This document shows positions 1-8,785 of a stretch of 64,000 bases of DNA, piece after piece. Positions within the stretch are counted from its first letter, which is position 1. Each line of letters starts with the position of its first letter. A model generated the notes under the pieces. That model saw only the letters and a list, made by a program, of their open reading frames with translations. It was not told the DNA's origin and searched no databases. Source of the DNA: Pseudomonas putida NBRC 14164 (GTDB lineage: Bacteria > Pseudomonadota > Gammaproteobacteria > Pseudomonadales > Pseudomonadaceae); assembly GCF_000412675.1 (NCBI RefSeq), contig NC_021505.1:4086501-4150500 (forward strand). The letters are read 5' to 3'. The translations under genes and the position numbers were made by a program.

Positions 1-125
1 CTACCCTGCCGCTGGAGTTCGACGGCAAGCAGGTGCCGGCGGCGCAGGTGCATGATTCGGCGATGGCAGCCTTGGCTTTTGCCTATGCGTCGGTGGTGAA
101 GACCGATGAGCTGCTGAAGAACTGA
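1..125 (+). CDS. 3' end of an unidentified gene
   Basis: This is an open frame entering from the left edge. The first full codon is at base 3 and the TGA is at 123-125, leaving about 40 C-terminal residues ending in VVKTDELLKN. A hairpin terminator begins 17 bases after the stop, which supports a genuine gene end. The visible tail contains no motif that I can assign to a family, so I give no function. Confidence 0.6.
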   Translation, partial: TLPLEFDGKQVPAAQVHDSAMAALAFAYASVVKTDELLKN

Positions 126-142
126 TCGACTTCAGAGCTTTG

Positions 143-159
143 GGGGCGCTTTGCGCCCC
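143..159 (+). terminator. Rho-independent terminator
   Basis: A perfect 7-bp stem GGGGCGC/GCGCCCC with a TTT loop is followed directly by TTT. It lies 18 bases after the stop of the gene entering from the left, on the same strand. Confidence 0.7.
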
Positions 160-182
160 TTTCCGACCGGTCCGGCGCCCCG

Positions 183-275
183 GCGAGGCCGCTCCCACAG
201 GTAATGCGCAAGCAAGAACCGTAAGCGATCCCTGTGGAAGCGGCCTTGTGTCGCGATGGGATGCGCAGCAGCCCC
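183..275. repeat. REP-type palindromic repeat pair
   Basis: Two inverted arms, one containing GGCCGCTCCCACAGG and the other CCCTGTGGAAGCGGCC, are separated by about 30 bases and followed by GCGCAGCAGCCCC. This matches the extragenic palindromes found elsewhere in this window and known from P. putida. It sits between the left-edge gene and the 3' end of the XRE-cupin gene, outside coding sequence. Confidence 0.6.
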
Positions 276-288
276 AACGCTTGCAAAC

Positions 289-852
289 TCAGATCACTAC
301 ATTACGCACAAAACGCACTGCCACCACCCCATCGTTACGGTAGGCATACTGGCAGTTGCTCGGGAACACATGGAACTGCCCCACCAGCAGCCGATGCTCA
401 ACCCCTTCAATGACCAGCGTCAGTTGCCCTTCTGCCACATAGATCTGCTCGCTCCAGCCTTCGGCATCAGCCTCGCTGGAATAGCACTCGCCCGGTGCCA
501 GGGTCCACTCCCAAAGCTCCACCTCACGCCGTGCCGCACTGCTACCCAGCAGCACGGCCTTGCTCTGCGGGTATTCACCGGCCCAGGCCAGTTCCTCGAT
601 GCGCCCAGGGTCACGCTGGTCCGGTGCCTGGATCAAGGTGCTGAAAGCCACCCCCAAAGCTTCGGCGATCAGGTCGAGGGTGGTCAGGCTGACATTCTTC
701 TCGCCCGCCTCGATTGCCACCAGCATGCGCCGGCTAACCCCTGAGCGCTCGGCCAACGCTGTCTGGCTCAACCGGGAAGCATGGCGCAGGCTGCGGACGT
801 TGAGGCTTACATGTTGCAACACCGATGCCCGATGCGAAGTATCTTTGTGCAC
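289..852 (-). CDS. XRE-family regulator with C-terminal cupin domain
   Basis: The predicted protein has 187 residues. Residues about 10-65 form a lambda-repressor-like helix-turn-helix (LSQTALAERSGVSRRMLVAI, then EAGEKNVSLTTL). Residues about 105-185 form a single-domain cupin (YVAEGQLTLVIEG, then GQFHVFPSN). This architecture senses small ligands and usually controls an adjacent transporter or catabolic gene. I chose the GTG at 852, preceded by GTGAG at a normal spacing. A GTG at 864 is possible, and an upstream ATG at 957 would run through the divergent EamA promoter and start codon. It is transcribed divergently from the EamA exporter 83 bases away, and repeated palindromic sequences in the gap suggest control of both genes. 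The ligand is unknown. Confidence 0.85.
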   Translation of the reverse strand: MHKDTSHRASVLQHVSLNVRSLRHASRLSQTALAERSGVSRRMLVAIEAGEKNVSLTTLDLIAEALGVAFSTLIQAPDQRDPGRIEELAWAGEYPQSKAVLLGSSAARREVELWEWTLAPGECYSSEADAEGWSEQIYVAEGQLTLVIEGVEHRLLVGQFHVFPSNCQYAYRNDGVVAVRFVRNVVI

Positions 853-893
853 TATATTGCTCACTGGTAGAGATTGCGCAGTATACTGCCCAC
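853..893. promoter_or_regulatory. Divergent promoter/operator with TATAYTGCYCAC repeats
   Basis: The gap between the XRE-cupin gene and the EamA gene holds two direct copies of TATAYTGCYCAC, at 853-864 and 882-893, whose starts are 29 bases apart. The second overlaps a perfect 12-bp palindrome GCAGTATACTGC at 878-889. TATACT is also a good sigma-70 -10 element, and because the site is palindromic it reads the same on both strands. The arrangement fits an operator that occludes both promoters. That it is bound by the neighbouring XRE regulator is inference. Confidence 0.55.
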
Positions 894-935
894 TTTGCGG
901 CGATTGTGCGCCGCCCCCTCCGAGTGCGCAAGACC

Positions 936-1886
936 ATGAGCCAGGCCCGCAACACACCCACCCCCGCCGTTACCTTTCGCCTGAGCAAGGCAGAACTGGT
1001 GCTGGTGTTCATCACCATGTTGTGGGGCGGCACCTTCCTGCTGGTGCACAACGTAATGACCGTCAGCGGTCCGATGTTCTTCGTCGGCCTGCGCTTCGCT
1101 GCGGCAGCGCTGTTCGTGGGCGTGGTTTCGGCGCGGGCGCTGCCCGGGCTGACCTTCACCGAGCTCAAGGCCGGCATGCTGATCGGCGTTTCGATCATGC
1201 TCGGCTACGGCCTGCAAACCATGGGGCTGCAGACCATCAGCAGCAGCCAGTCGGCGTTCATCACTGCGTTGTACGTGCCGTTCGTGCCGCTGTTGCAGTG
1301 GCTGGTGCTGGGCCGCCGGCCTGGCCTGATGCCCAGCATCGGCATTTGCCTGGCATTCATCGGCCTGATGCTGCTGGCCGGGCCGGAAGGCGGCAGCCTG
1401 CACTTCAGCGAGGGCGAGGTGGTTACCCTGGTCAGCGCCGTAGCGATCGCCGCCGAAATCATTCTGATCAGCCGTTACGCCGGCCAGGTCGATGTGCGCC
1501 GGGTCACCGTGGTGCAACTGGCGACCGCTTCGCTGCTGGCGTTCCTGATGATCGTGCCGACCCAGGAGCGCATCCCCGACTTTTCCTGGCTGCTGCTGGC
1601 CAGCGCAATAGGCCTGGGTGCCATGAGCGCGGTGATCCAGGTGGCCATGAACTGGGCGCAGAAGTCGGTCTCGCCCACCCGCGCCACCCTCATTTATGCC
1701 GGTGAACCGGTGTGGGCCGGGATCGTCGGGCGCATCGCCGGCGAACGCCTGCCGGGCGTGGCGCTGCTCGGTGGCCTGCTGATCGTGATCGCGGTGGTGG
1801 TCAGCGAGCTCAAGGTACGCCGCCCCCGCGAAACCGTCGAAGCACACGACGTCCAGAGTGAAGGCGAGCGCCAGACTGGTCTGTAA
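936..1886 (+). CDS. EamA/DMT-family inner-membrane exporter
   Basis: This 316-residue protein has about ten hydrophobic segments arranged as two EamA repeats. The first repeat begins near ELVLVFITMLWGGTFLLVHN and the second near residue 150. DMT transporters of this kind export amino acids or other small metabolites; the substrate here cannot be read from sequence. I chose the ATG at 936, giving MSQARNTPTP, rather than the in-frame ATG at 825, because the longer version would include the operator and part of the divergent regulator. It is divergent from the XRE-cupin gene and probably controlled by it. Confidence 0.88.
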   Translation: MSQARNTPTPAVTFRLSKAELVLVFITMLWGGTFLLVHNVMTVSGPMFFVGLRFAAAALFVGVVSARALPGLTFTELKAGMLIGVSIMLGYGLQTMGLQTISSSQSAFITALYVPFVPLLQWLVLGRRPGLMPSIGICLAFIGLMLLAGPEGGSLHFSEGEVVTLVSAVAIAAEIILISRYAGQVDVRRVTVVQLATASLLAFLMIVPTQERIPDFSWLLLASAIGLGAMSAVIQVAMNWAQKSVSPTRATLIYAGEPVWAGIVGRIAGERLPGVALLGGLLIVIAVVVSELKVRRPRETVEAHDVQSEGERQTGL

Positions 1887-2035
1887 AGATGACAACAGCG
1901 ACTATGCTTTGTAAAAAACTGTTATAAAAAAACAGCTTGTCACAGCCTGTTTGTAGGATTCTGCGACAGCTTGCGTGTTGGTGATCACTTCCCCGGCACG
2001 TATGATCTTTGCAAACTTCTCCAGAATAGGCCCCT

Positions 2036-4951
2036 ATGTCATTGATAGTGCTATTGCTTCTGCCGTTCGTGGGCAGTTGCCTGGCAGCCGTGCTGCCGCA
2101 CAACGCACGTAACGCCGAGTCCATTCTCGCCGGGCTCGTGGCCCTGGTCGGCACCGTCCAGGTAGCACTGCTGTACCCTCAAATTGCCCACGGGGGCGTG
2201 ATTCGCGAAGAATTCCTCTGGCTGCCCAGCCTGGGGTTGAACCTGGTACTGCGCATGGACGGCTTTGCCTGGCTGTTCTCGCTGCTGGTGCTGGGCATCG
2301 GCACGCTGGTGTCGCTCTATGCGCGCTACTACATGTCGCCACAGGACCCGGTGCCGCGTTTCTTCGCCTTCTTCCTGGCCTTCATGGGCGCCATGCTCGG
2401 CCTGGTCATTTCCGGCAACCTGATCCAGCTGGTGTTCTTCTGGGAACTGACCAGCCTGTTCTCCTTCCTGCTGATCGGCTACTGGCACCACCGCGCAGAC
2501 GCCCGGCGTGGCGCCTACATGGCGCTCATGGTGACCGGCGCAGGTGGCTTGTGCCTGCTGGTGGGTGCCCTGCTGCTCGGCCATGTGGTCGGCAGCTATG
2601 ACCTGGACAAGGTCCTGGCTGCCGGCGACACCATCCGCCAGCATGCGCTGTACCCGGTGCTGCTGCCCCTGATCCTCATCGGCGCCCTGAGCAAAAGCGC
2701 ACAGTTCCCCTTCCACTTCTGGCTGCCCCATGCCATGGCAGCGCCCACCCCGGTATCGGCCTACCTGCACTCTGCCACCATGGTCAAAGCCGGGGTGTTC
2801 CTGCTGGCGCGCTTCTGGCCGGTGCTGTCGGGCAGCGAAGAGTGGTTCTGGATCGTCGGCGGTGCCGGCGCCCTCACCCTGCTGCTCGGCGCCTTCGCCG
2901 CCATGTTCCAGAACGACCTCAAAGGCCTGCTGGCCTATTCGACCATCAGCCACCTGGGCCTGATTACCCTGCTGCTGGGCCTGAACAGCCCGCTGGCCGC
3001 GGTCGCGGCGGTGTTCCACATCCTCAACCACGCCACCTTCAAGGCCTCGCTGTTCATGGCCGCCGGCATCATTGACCACGAGAGCGGCACCCGTGACATC
3101 CGCCGTCTCAGCGGCCTGATCCGCCTGGTGCCCTACACCGCCACCCTGGCCATGGTGGCCAGCGCCTCCATGGCCGGCGTGCCGCTGATGAACGGTTTCC
3201 TGTCCAAGGAAATGTTCTTTGCCGAAACGGTGTTCATCAGTTCTACCGCCTGGGTCGAAGCAACGCTGCCGGTGATCGCCACACTGGCCGGTACCTTCAG
3301 CGTGGCCTATGCCCTGCGCTTTACCGTAGATGTGTTCTTCGGTCCCACTGCGCAGGACCTGCCCCACACCCCGCACGAACCGCCACGCTGGATGCGTGCG
3401 CCGGTCGAACTGCTGGTACTCACCTGCCTGGTGGTGGGCATCTTCCCCGCCCAGTCGGTCGGTCCGCTGCTGGCCGCCGCAGCCCTCCCGGTCGTAGGCG
3501 GTACCCTGCCAGAGTACAGCCTGGCCATCTGGCATGGCTGGAACGCGCCCCTGATCATGAGCCTGGTGGCCATGAGCGGCGGCATCGTGCTGTACCTGCT
3601 GCTGCGCAAGCAACTGCGCCTGGGCCGCTTCCCGTACCCACCGGTGATCGAACGCTTCAATGGCAAACGCCTGTTCGAGCACGGCCAGGTGCACCTGATG
3701 TTGCTGGCCCGGCACGTCGAGCGCCTGTTCACCACCCGCCGCCTCCAGGCACAACTGTTCATGCTGGTGCTCGCCGCCTTCCTCGCCGGCCTCACGCCCA
3801 TGCTGTACAGCGGGCTCAGCTGGGGCGACCGGCCCAAGATTCCGGGGTCGGGCGTGTTCGTCGCGCTGTGGCTGATCGCCATTGCCTGCGCCATCGGCGC
3901 CGCCTACCAGGCCAAGTACCACCGCCTCGCGGCACTGATCATGGTCAGTGTCTGCGGCCTGATGACCTGCATTACCTTTGTCTGGTTCTCCGCCCCCGAC
4001 CTGGCCCTGACCCAGTTGGTGGTGGAGGTGGTCACCACGGTGCTGATCCTGCTGGGCCTGCGCTGGCTGCCACGGCGTATCGAAGGCGTATCGCCGCTAC
4101 CGGGCAGCCTGGAACGCGCGCGCATGCGCCGCCTGCGCGACCTGCTACTGGCAGTGCTGGTGGGTGGCGGCATGGCCGTGCTGTCTTACGCCATGCTGAC
4201 CCGGCCGACGCCCAACGACATTTCCTCGTTCTACCTGAGCCGGGCGCTGCCCCAAGGCGGCGGCACCAATGTGGTGAATGTCATGCTGGTCGACTTCCGC
4301 GGCTTCGATACCCTCGGTGAAATCACCGTGCTGGTGGCCGTGGCGCTGACCGTGTTCGCCCTGCTGCGACGCTTCCGCCCGCCGAAAGAAAGCATGCAGT
4401 TGCCGGCGCAACAACGCCAGCTCGCGCCTGATGTGGTCACCGACCTGATCAACCCGCGGCATGCCACCGACACCGCCCTGGGCTTCATGATGGTGCCTGC
4501 GGTGCTGGTGCGCCTGCTGCTGCCCATCGCCCTGCTGGTGTCGATGTACCTGTTCATGCGTGGCCACAACCAGCCAGGTGGCGGCTTCGTCGCCGGCCTG
4601 GTGATGTCGGTGGCGTTCATCCTGCAGTACATGGTGGCTGGCACCCAGTGGGTAGAGGCGCAGATGAGCCTGCGCCCACTGCGCTGGATGGGCACCGGGT
4701 TGCTGTGCGCCACCCTGACAGGGGTCGGTGCCATGCTGCTGGGCTACCCGTTCCTGACCACCCATACCGCCCACTTGCACCTGCCGTTGCTCGGTGATGT
4801 GCACGTGGCAAGCGCGCTGTTCTTCGATGTTGGCGTGTACACCGTGGTGGTCGGCTCGACCCTGCTGATCCTCACTGCCCTGGCGCACCAGTCGGTGCGC
4901 GCCTACCGCCCGGGCAATTCATCGAAAACCAGCCAAGCAGGAGCCGCCTGA
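2036..4951 (+). CDS. mrpA: Mrp Na+(K+)/H+ antiporter, fused MrpA-MrpB subunit
   Basis: At 971 residues this is the fused A/B form found in Gram-negative Mrp (Sha/Pha) systems. Residues about 1-760 are the NuoL-like MrpA with its extended C-terminal helices; the last 150 or so residues are the MrpB domain (SMYLFMRGHNQPGGGFVAGL). The ion-channel residues of the NuoL fold are present: Glu137 in FFWELTS, and Lys in GALSKSAQFPFHFWLPHA and HSATMVKAG. It forms the proton-translocating core with MrpD and supports Na+ efflux and pH homeostasis at the inner membrane. It is the first gene of an operon continuing through mrpC-G, with its stop overlapping the mrpC start by one base. Confidence 0.95.
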   Translation: MSLIVLLLLPFVGSCLAAVLPHNARNAESILAGLVALVGTVQVALLYPQIAHGGVIREEFLWLPSLGLNLVLRMDGFAWLFSLLVLGIGTLVSLYARYYMSPQDPVPRFFAFFLAFMGAMLGLVISGNLIQLVFFWELTSLFSFLLIGYWHHRADARRGAYMALMVTGAGGLCLLVGALLLGHVVGSYDLDKVLAAGDTIRQHALYPVLLPLILIGALSKSAQFPFHFWLPHAMAAPTPVSAYLHSATMVKAGVFLLARFWPVLSGSEEWFWIVGGAGALTLLLGAFAAMFQNDLKGLLAYSTISHLGLITLLLGLNSPLAAVAAVFHILNHATFKASLFMAAGIIDHESGTRDIRRLSGLIRLVPYTATLAMVASASMAGVPLMNGFLSKEMFFAETVFISSTAWVEATLPVIATLAGTFSVAYALRFTVDVFFGPTAQDLPHTPHEPPRWMRAPVELLVLTCLVVGIFPAQSVGPLLAAAALPVVGGTLPEYSLAIWHGWNAPLIMSLVAMSGGIVLYLLLRKQLRLGRFPYPPVIERFNGKRLFEHGQVHLMLLARHVERLFTTRRLQAQLFMLVLAAFLAGLTPMLYSGLSWGDRPKIPGSGVFVALWLIAIACAIGAAYQAKYHRLAALIMVSVCGLMTCITFVWFSAPDLALTQLVVEVVTTVLILLGLRWLPRRIEGVSPLPGSLERARMRRLRDLLLAVLVGGGMAVLSYAMLTRPTPNDISSFYLSRALPQGGGTNVVNVMLVDFRGFDTLGEITVLVAVALTVFALLRRFRPPKESMQLPAQQRQLAPDVVTDLINPRHATDTALGFMMVPAVLVRLLLPIALLVSMYLFMRGHNQPGGGFVAGLVMSVAFILQYMVAGTQWVEAQMSLRPLRWMGTGLLCATLTGVGAMLLGYPFLTTHTAHLHLPLLGDVHVASALFFDVGVYTVVVGSTLLILTALAHQSVRAYRPGNSSKTSQAGAA

Positions 4952-5295
4952 TGGAAGAAGTCATTGCAGTCGCCATCGGCGTGCTGGCCGCCTCGGGGGT
5001 GTGGCTGATCCTGCGCCCGCGGACCTACCAGGTGATCATGGGCCTGTGCCTGCTGTCGTATGGCGTGAACCTGTTCATCTTCAGCATGGGCAGCCTGTTC
5101 ATCGGCAAGGAACCGATCATCAAGGATGGCGTCACCCAGGACCTGCTGCACTACACCGACCCGTTGCCGCAGGCCCTGGTGCTGACGGCCATCGTCATCA
5201 GCTTTGCCATGACCGCGCTGTTCCTGGTGGTGTTGCTGGCCTCGCGCGGCTTGACCGGTACCGACCACGTGGATGGCCGGGAGCGTGACGAATGA
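4951..5295 (+). CDS. mrpC: Mrp antiporter subunit C
   Basis: This 114-residue NuoK-like subunit has three transmembrane segments: an N-terminal helix beginning MEEVIAVAIGVLAASGVWLI, a second containing VIMGLCLLSYGVNLFIFSMG, and a third with ALVLTAIVISFAMTALFLVV. MrpC bridges MrpA and MrpD. It starts on the last base of the mrpA stop codon, and its own stop overlaps the mrpD ATG (ATGA), so the genes are probably translationally coupled. Confidence 0.95.
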   Translation: MEEVIAVAIGVLAASGVWLILRPRTYQVIMGLCLLSYGVNLFIFSMGSLFIGKEPIIKDGVTQDLLHYTDPLPQALVLTAIVISFAMTALFLVVLLASRGLTGTDHVDGRERDE

Positions 5296-6971
5296 ATGGC
5301 ATGAGCCAACTGATTGTCGCGCCCATCCTGCTGCCACTGTTAACGGCAGCCGTGATGTTGTTGCTGGGGGAGAAACACCGGCGTATCAAGGCCCGCCTCA
5401 ACCTGCTGTCGACCTTCGCCGGCCTGGCCGTCGCGGTCAGCCTGCTGCTGTGGGTGCGCACCCAGGGCCAGGCGGAGTCGATCGGCGTCTACCTGCCGGG
5501 CAACTGGCCTGCACCGTTCGGGATCGTCCTGGTTGTGGACCACCTGTCGGCGCTGCTGCTGACCCTCACCGGGATCATCGGCTTCAGCGCCCTGTTGTTT
5601 GCCCGCGCCCGCTGGGACGGGGCCGGGGCCAGCTTCCATGCGCTGTTCCAGATTCAGCTGATGGGCCTGTACGGCGCCTTTCTCACCGCCGACCTGTTCA
5701 ACCTGTTCGTGTTCTTCGAGGTGCTGCTGGCAGCGTCCTATGGCTTGCTGCTACATGGCTCGGGGCGTGCGCGGGTACGTGCCGGCCTGCACTACATCGC
5801 CATCAACCTGTTCGCCTCGTCGCTGTTCCTGATCGGCGCGGCAATGCTGTATGGGGTAACCGGCACCCTGAACATGGCCGACCTGGCGCTGAAGATCCCA
5901 CTGGTACCGGAGGCCGACCGTGGCCTGCTGCATGCCGGTGCGGCAATCCTGGCCATGGCCTTCCTGGTCAAGGCCGGTATCTGGCCGCTGAACTTCTGGC
6001 TGGTGCCGGCCTACTCCTCGGCCAGCGCGCCGGTAGCTGCGTTGTTCGCCATCATGACCAAGGTCGGCCTGTACGCCCTGCTGCGCCTGTGGACCCTGCT
6101 GTTCTCCGGGCAGGCTGGGGCCTCGGCGCATTTCGGTGGCGAATGGCTGGTGTACGGTGGCCTGGTCACCCTGGCAGTGGCAGCAGTGTCGATCCTGGCG
6201 GCACAACGCCTGGAACGCATGGCGGCGCTCAGCATCCTGGTCTCGGCCGGCACCCTGCTTGGCGCCGTCGGCTTTGCCCAGTCGGCGCTGACGGGTGCGG
6301 CGCTGTTCTACCTGGTCAACTCGACCCTGGCACTTTGCGCGCTGTTCCTGCTCGCCGAACTGGTCGAACGCTCGCGCTCGGCCAATGAAGTGCCGCTGGA
6401 CGAAGAAGAAGATGCCATGCCGCCACCGCTGGAGTCGTTGCACCCACCCAAGGGCATCAACCTCGACGACGAGCAGAAGGTGGTGATCGGCCAGATCATC
6501 CCGTGGACGATGGCCTTCCTCGGCCTCAGCTTCATCGCCTGCGCTTTGCTCATCATCGGCATGCCGCCGTTGTCAGGCTTCGTCGGCAAGCTCAACCTGA
6601 TCAGCGCACTGTTCAACCCGCAGGGTTTGGGCGTGCCGGCCGAGCAGCCGCTGAGTGCGGCGGGCTGGGGCCTGGTGGCGCTGCTGATCCTGTCCGGCAT
6701 GGCCTCGCTGATCGCCTTCGGGCGCGTCGGCATCCAGCGTTTCTGGAAGCCCGAGGAGCGCCCGTCGCCGGTGCTGCGCCGCTATGAGTGCCTGCCCATC
6801 GTCATCCTGCTCGGCCTGTGCATCATCCTCAGCCTCAAGGCCGAGCCATTGCTGCGCTACACCCAGGACACCGCCGCCAGCCTGCAGGCCCCCGATGCCT
6901 ACATTGAAGCCGTGATGGCCGCCCGGCCGATGCCTGGCCCCACCTCGCTCGACATCCAGGTGCAGCCATGA
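5292..6971 (+). CDS. mrpD: Mrp antiporter subunit D
   Basis: This 559-residue NuoM/N-like antiporter subunit keeps the core charged residues: Glu143 in LFVFFEVLLAASYG, and Lys residues in MAFLVKAGIWPLNFW and AIMTKVGLYALLRL. A hydrophilic acidic insert around residues 365-400 (LDEEEDAMPPPLESLHPPKG) makes it longer than the roughly 500 residues of Gram-positive MrpD. Similar insertions are, as I recall, common in pseudomonad PhaD. It overlaps mrpC and mrpE by 4 bases each. Confidence 0.95.
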   Translation: MNGMSQLIVAPILLPLLTAAVMLLLGEKHRRIKARLNLLSTFAGLAVAVSLLLWVRTQGQAESIGVYLPGNWPAPFGIVLVVDHLSALLLTLTGIIGFSALLFARARWDGAGASFHALFQIQLMGLYGAFLTADLFNLFVFFEVLLAASYGLLLHGSGRARVRAGLHYIAINLFASSLFLIGAAMLYGVTGTLNMADLALKIPLVPEADRGLLHAGAAILAMAFLVKAGIWPLNFWLVPAYSSASAPVAALFAIMTKVGLYALLRLWTLLFSGQAGASAHFGGEWLVYGGLVTLAVAAVSILAAQRLERMAALSILVSAGTLLGAVGFAQSALTGAALFYLVNSTLALCALFLLAELVERSRSANEVPLDEEEDAMPPPLESLHPPKGINLDDEQKVVIGQIIPWTMAFLGLSFIACALLIIGMPPLSGFVGKLNLISALFNPQGLGVPAEQPLSAAGWGLVALLILSGMASLIAFGRVGIQRFWKPEERPSPVLRRYECLPIVILLGLCIILSLKAEPLLRYTQDTAASLQAPDAYIEAVMAARPMPGPTSLDIQVQP

Positions 6972-7456
6972 ACCGACTGTTCCCCGCCCCGCTGCTATCG
7001 GTTTCGCTGTTCGGCCTGTGGCTGCTGCTGAACCTCTCGGTCAGCCCCGGCAACCTGTTGCTGGGCGCCGCACTTGGCGTGCTGGCGCCACTGCTGATGG
7101 CGCCACTGCGCCCACAGCATGCCCACGTGCGTCGACCAATGGTCATCGCCCGGCTGATAGGCCGGGTAGGCATCGATGTGATCCTGTCCAACCTGCTGGT
7201 TGCCCGTGGCGTGCTGCGCGCTGGCAAGCAACCACCACGCTCGGCGTTCGTGCACATTCCGTTGGCCCTGCACGATGCACATGGGCTGGCGGCACTGTCG
7301 ATGATCACTACGGTAGTGCCCGGCACGGTCTGGTCCGAGCTGGCGCTGGACCGCAGCGTATTGCTGCTGCATGTGTTCGACCTGGACGATGAGGCGGCCT
7401 TTATCCAGCACTTCAAGGACACCTATGAACGCCCGCTGATGGAGATATTCCAATGA
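6968..7456 (+). CDS. mrpE: Mrp antiporter subunit E
   Basis: This 162-residue MrpE has two N-terminal hydrophobic helices (LLSVSLFGLWLLLNLSVSPG and the next segment) and a soluble C-terminal domain containing MITTVVPGTVWSELALDRSV, the conserved core of the family. MrpE is needed for assembly or full activity of the complex. It overlaps mrpD and mrpF by 4 bases at ATGA junctions. Confidence 0.93.
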   Translation: MNRLFPAPLLSVSLFGLWLLLNLSVSPGNLLLGAALGVLAPLLMAPLRPQHAHVRRPMVIARLIGRVGIDVILSNLLVARGVLRAGKQPPRSAFVHIPLALHDAHGLAALSMITTVVPGTVWSELALDRSVLLLHVFDLDDEAAFIQHFKDTYERPLMEIFQ

Positions 7457-7731
7457 CAGGCCTGCTCGCCAATGCTGTCCTTGCCAGCCTGTTCATCTTC
7501 GCCTTGGCCATGGGCCTGGCGCTGATCCGGCTGTTCCGTGGCCCGTCCGCCCAGGACCGGGTGCTGGCGCTGGACTACCTGTACATCCTGGCCATGCTGA
7601 CCATGCTGGTGCTGGGTATCCGTTATGCCAGTGACACCTACTTCGAAGGTGCCCTGCTGATTGCGCTGTTCGGCTTCGTCGGCTCGTTTGCCCTGGCCAA
7701 GTTCCTGCTGCGCGGTGAGGTGATCGAATGA
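7453..7731 (+). CDS. mrpF: Mrp antiporter subunit F
   Basis: This 92-residue protein has three transmembrane helices and the family signature RLFRGPSAQDRVLALDYLY after the first helix. It is a small membrane subunit of the Mrp complex. The start overlaps the mrpE stop and the stop overlaps the mrpG ATG, consistent with tight coupling through the operon. Confidence 0.93.
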   Translation: MTGLLANAVLASLFIFALAMGLALIRLFRGPSAQDRVLALDYLYILAMLTMLVLGIRYASDTYFEGALLIALFGFVGSFALAKFLLRGEVIE

Positions 7732-8093
7732 CCGAAACCCTGGTACTGCCCTTCTGGCTGGAAGTGGTCACCGCCGCACTGCTGCTGACCGGCAGCCTGT
7801 TCGCGCTGGTCGGAGCAATAGGCCTGGTGCGCCTGAAGGATTACTTCCAGCGCATGCACCCGCCAGCGCTGGCGTCGACCATTGGCGCCTGGTGCGTAGC
7901 GCTGGCTTCGATCATCTATTTCTCGTGGCTCAAGGAAGCACCGGTACTGCACGCTTGGCTGATTCCCATCCTGCTGTCGATCACCGTGCCAGTGACCACG
8001 CTGCTGCTGGCCCGGGCGGCGTTGTTTCGCAAGCGCATGTCGAAAGAGCCAGTGCCTGAAGAAGTCAGCAGCGGCCGCGACCGGGGCAATTGA
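7728..8093 (+). CDS. mrpG: Mrp antiporter subunit G
   Basis: This 121-residue MrpG has an N-terminal helix (LTGSLFALVGAIGLVRLKDYFQRMHPPA) carrying the RxxDxxxRxH-type signature that follows the first membrane segment in this family, two further helices and a charged C-terminal tail. It is the last gene of the antiporter operon; the convergent small gene begins 12 bases after its stop. Confidence 0.93.
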   Translation: MTETLVLPFWLEVVTAALLLTGSLFALVGAIGLVRLKDYFQRMHPPALASTIGAWCVALASIIYFSWLKEAPVLHAWLIPILLSITVPVTTLLLARAALFRKRMSKEPVPEEVSSGRDRGN

Positions 8094-8105
8094 AGGGCCT
8101 CCGCC

Positions 8106-8318
8106 TCACCCTTGGCTGAGGCGCTGCAGCTCCCGCCGTACCATGGCGGCATAAGGGGGCGGACCGAGCCGGTACAACGCACCCGCCACCCAGTGCAACC
8201 AGGCGCCTTGCAGCTCCCCACGCCTGGCCAGCAAACGTTCGGCCTCGGCCACGGCATCTGCCTGGTGCTGTCGATGAAACTCGACACGCGTGACAGGCGC
8301 ATCGCCGCTGTCGGTCAT
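8106..8318 (-). CDS. Small conserved hypothetical protein (W-WV-PPxYA-MVR motif)
   Basis: This 70-residue soluble protein is not assigned to a named family. Its C-terminal half (AWLHWV, then PPPYAAMVRRELQRL) resembles the C-terminal half of the 87-residue protein encoded at 45167-45430, so the two appear to share a small domain. The start overlaps the stop of the upstream gene at 8315-8785 by 4 bases, so the two are an operon. It is convergent with the Mrp operon. Function unknown. Confidence 0.75.
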   Translation of the reverse strand: MTDSGDAPVTRVEFHRQHQADAVAEAERLLARRGELQGAWLHWVAGALYRLGPPPYAAMVRRELQRLSQG

Positions 8319-8785
8319 TCACTGGCCTTGAAGGTGGTCAACTCGCCCTTGCGCCATTTGGCAACCTTGCCGGTCACCGCCTTGAGCAATTTGCCCAAGC
8401 CTTCCTGAACCTGCTGTTGCGCGGCGAAAACCAGCATCACGCCATGCCCCTCGCGCAACACGATGCCCTCACCTTCGGGTACCGACACGAAGGCATAATC
8501 GCCCACGCCATACACATTCAGTTTGATTTCGCGAAAGCGCATTTCCAGCTTGCCACCTTCACGGCTGGGCAACACCGCAGCGCGGAAGTGATCGCCGACT
8601 TTCAATTCAAGGCGCTGCTTGTCATCGACCACCAATGCTTCTTCGGTGTCGATTTCGGCCATGTAAAGGCCTTCGGGGGTTTGTTCGGTAACGTAGATAA
8701 AGCGGCCCTGGAACAGCTGGGCCAATTTACCGCGCAAGTCGCCCAAGGCGAACAACGCATGGGTATCAAGTGTGCTGACTGCCAA
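8315..8785 (-). CDS. Conserved hypothetical protein
   Basis: This predicted soluble protein of about 156 residues has a mixed alpha/beta composition (GRFIYVTEQTPEGLYMAEID, then GDHFRAAVLPSREGG) and a lysine-rich C-terminus. I recognise no catalytic motif. I start it at a TTG at 8785 (LAVSTLDTHALF) because TTGAGGA lies 8 bases upstream; a more distant in-frame ATG at 8845 would add residues unlike the rest. It is the first gene of a two-gene unit with 8106-8318. Confidence 0.7.
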   Translation of the reverse strand: MAVSTLDTHALFALGDLRGKLAQLFQGRFIYVTEQTPEGLYMAEIDTEEALVVDDKQRLELKVGDHFRAAVLPSREGGKLEMRFREIKLNVYGVGDYAFVSVPEGEGIVLREGHGVMLVFAAQQQVQEGLGKLLKAVTGKVAKWRKGELTTFKASE

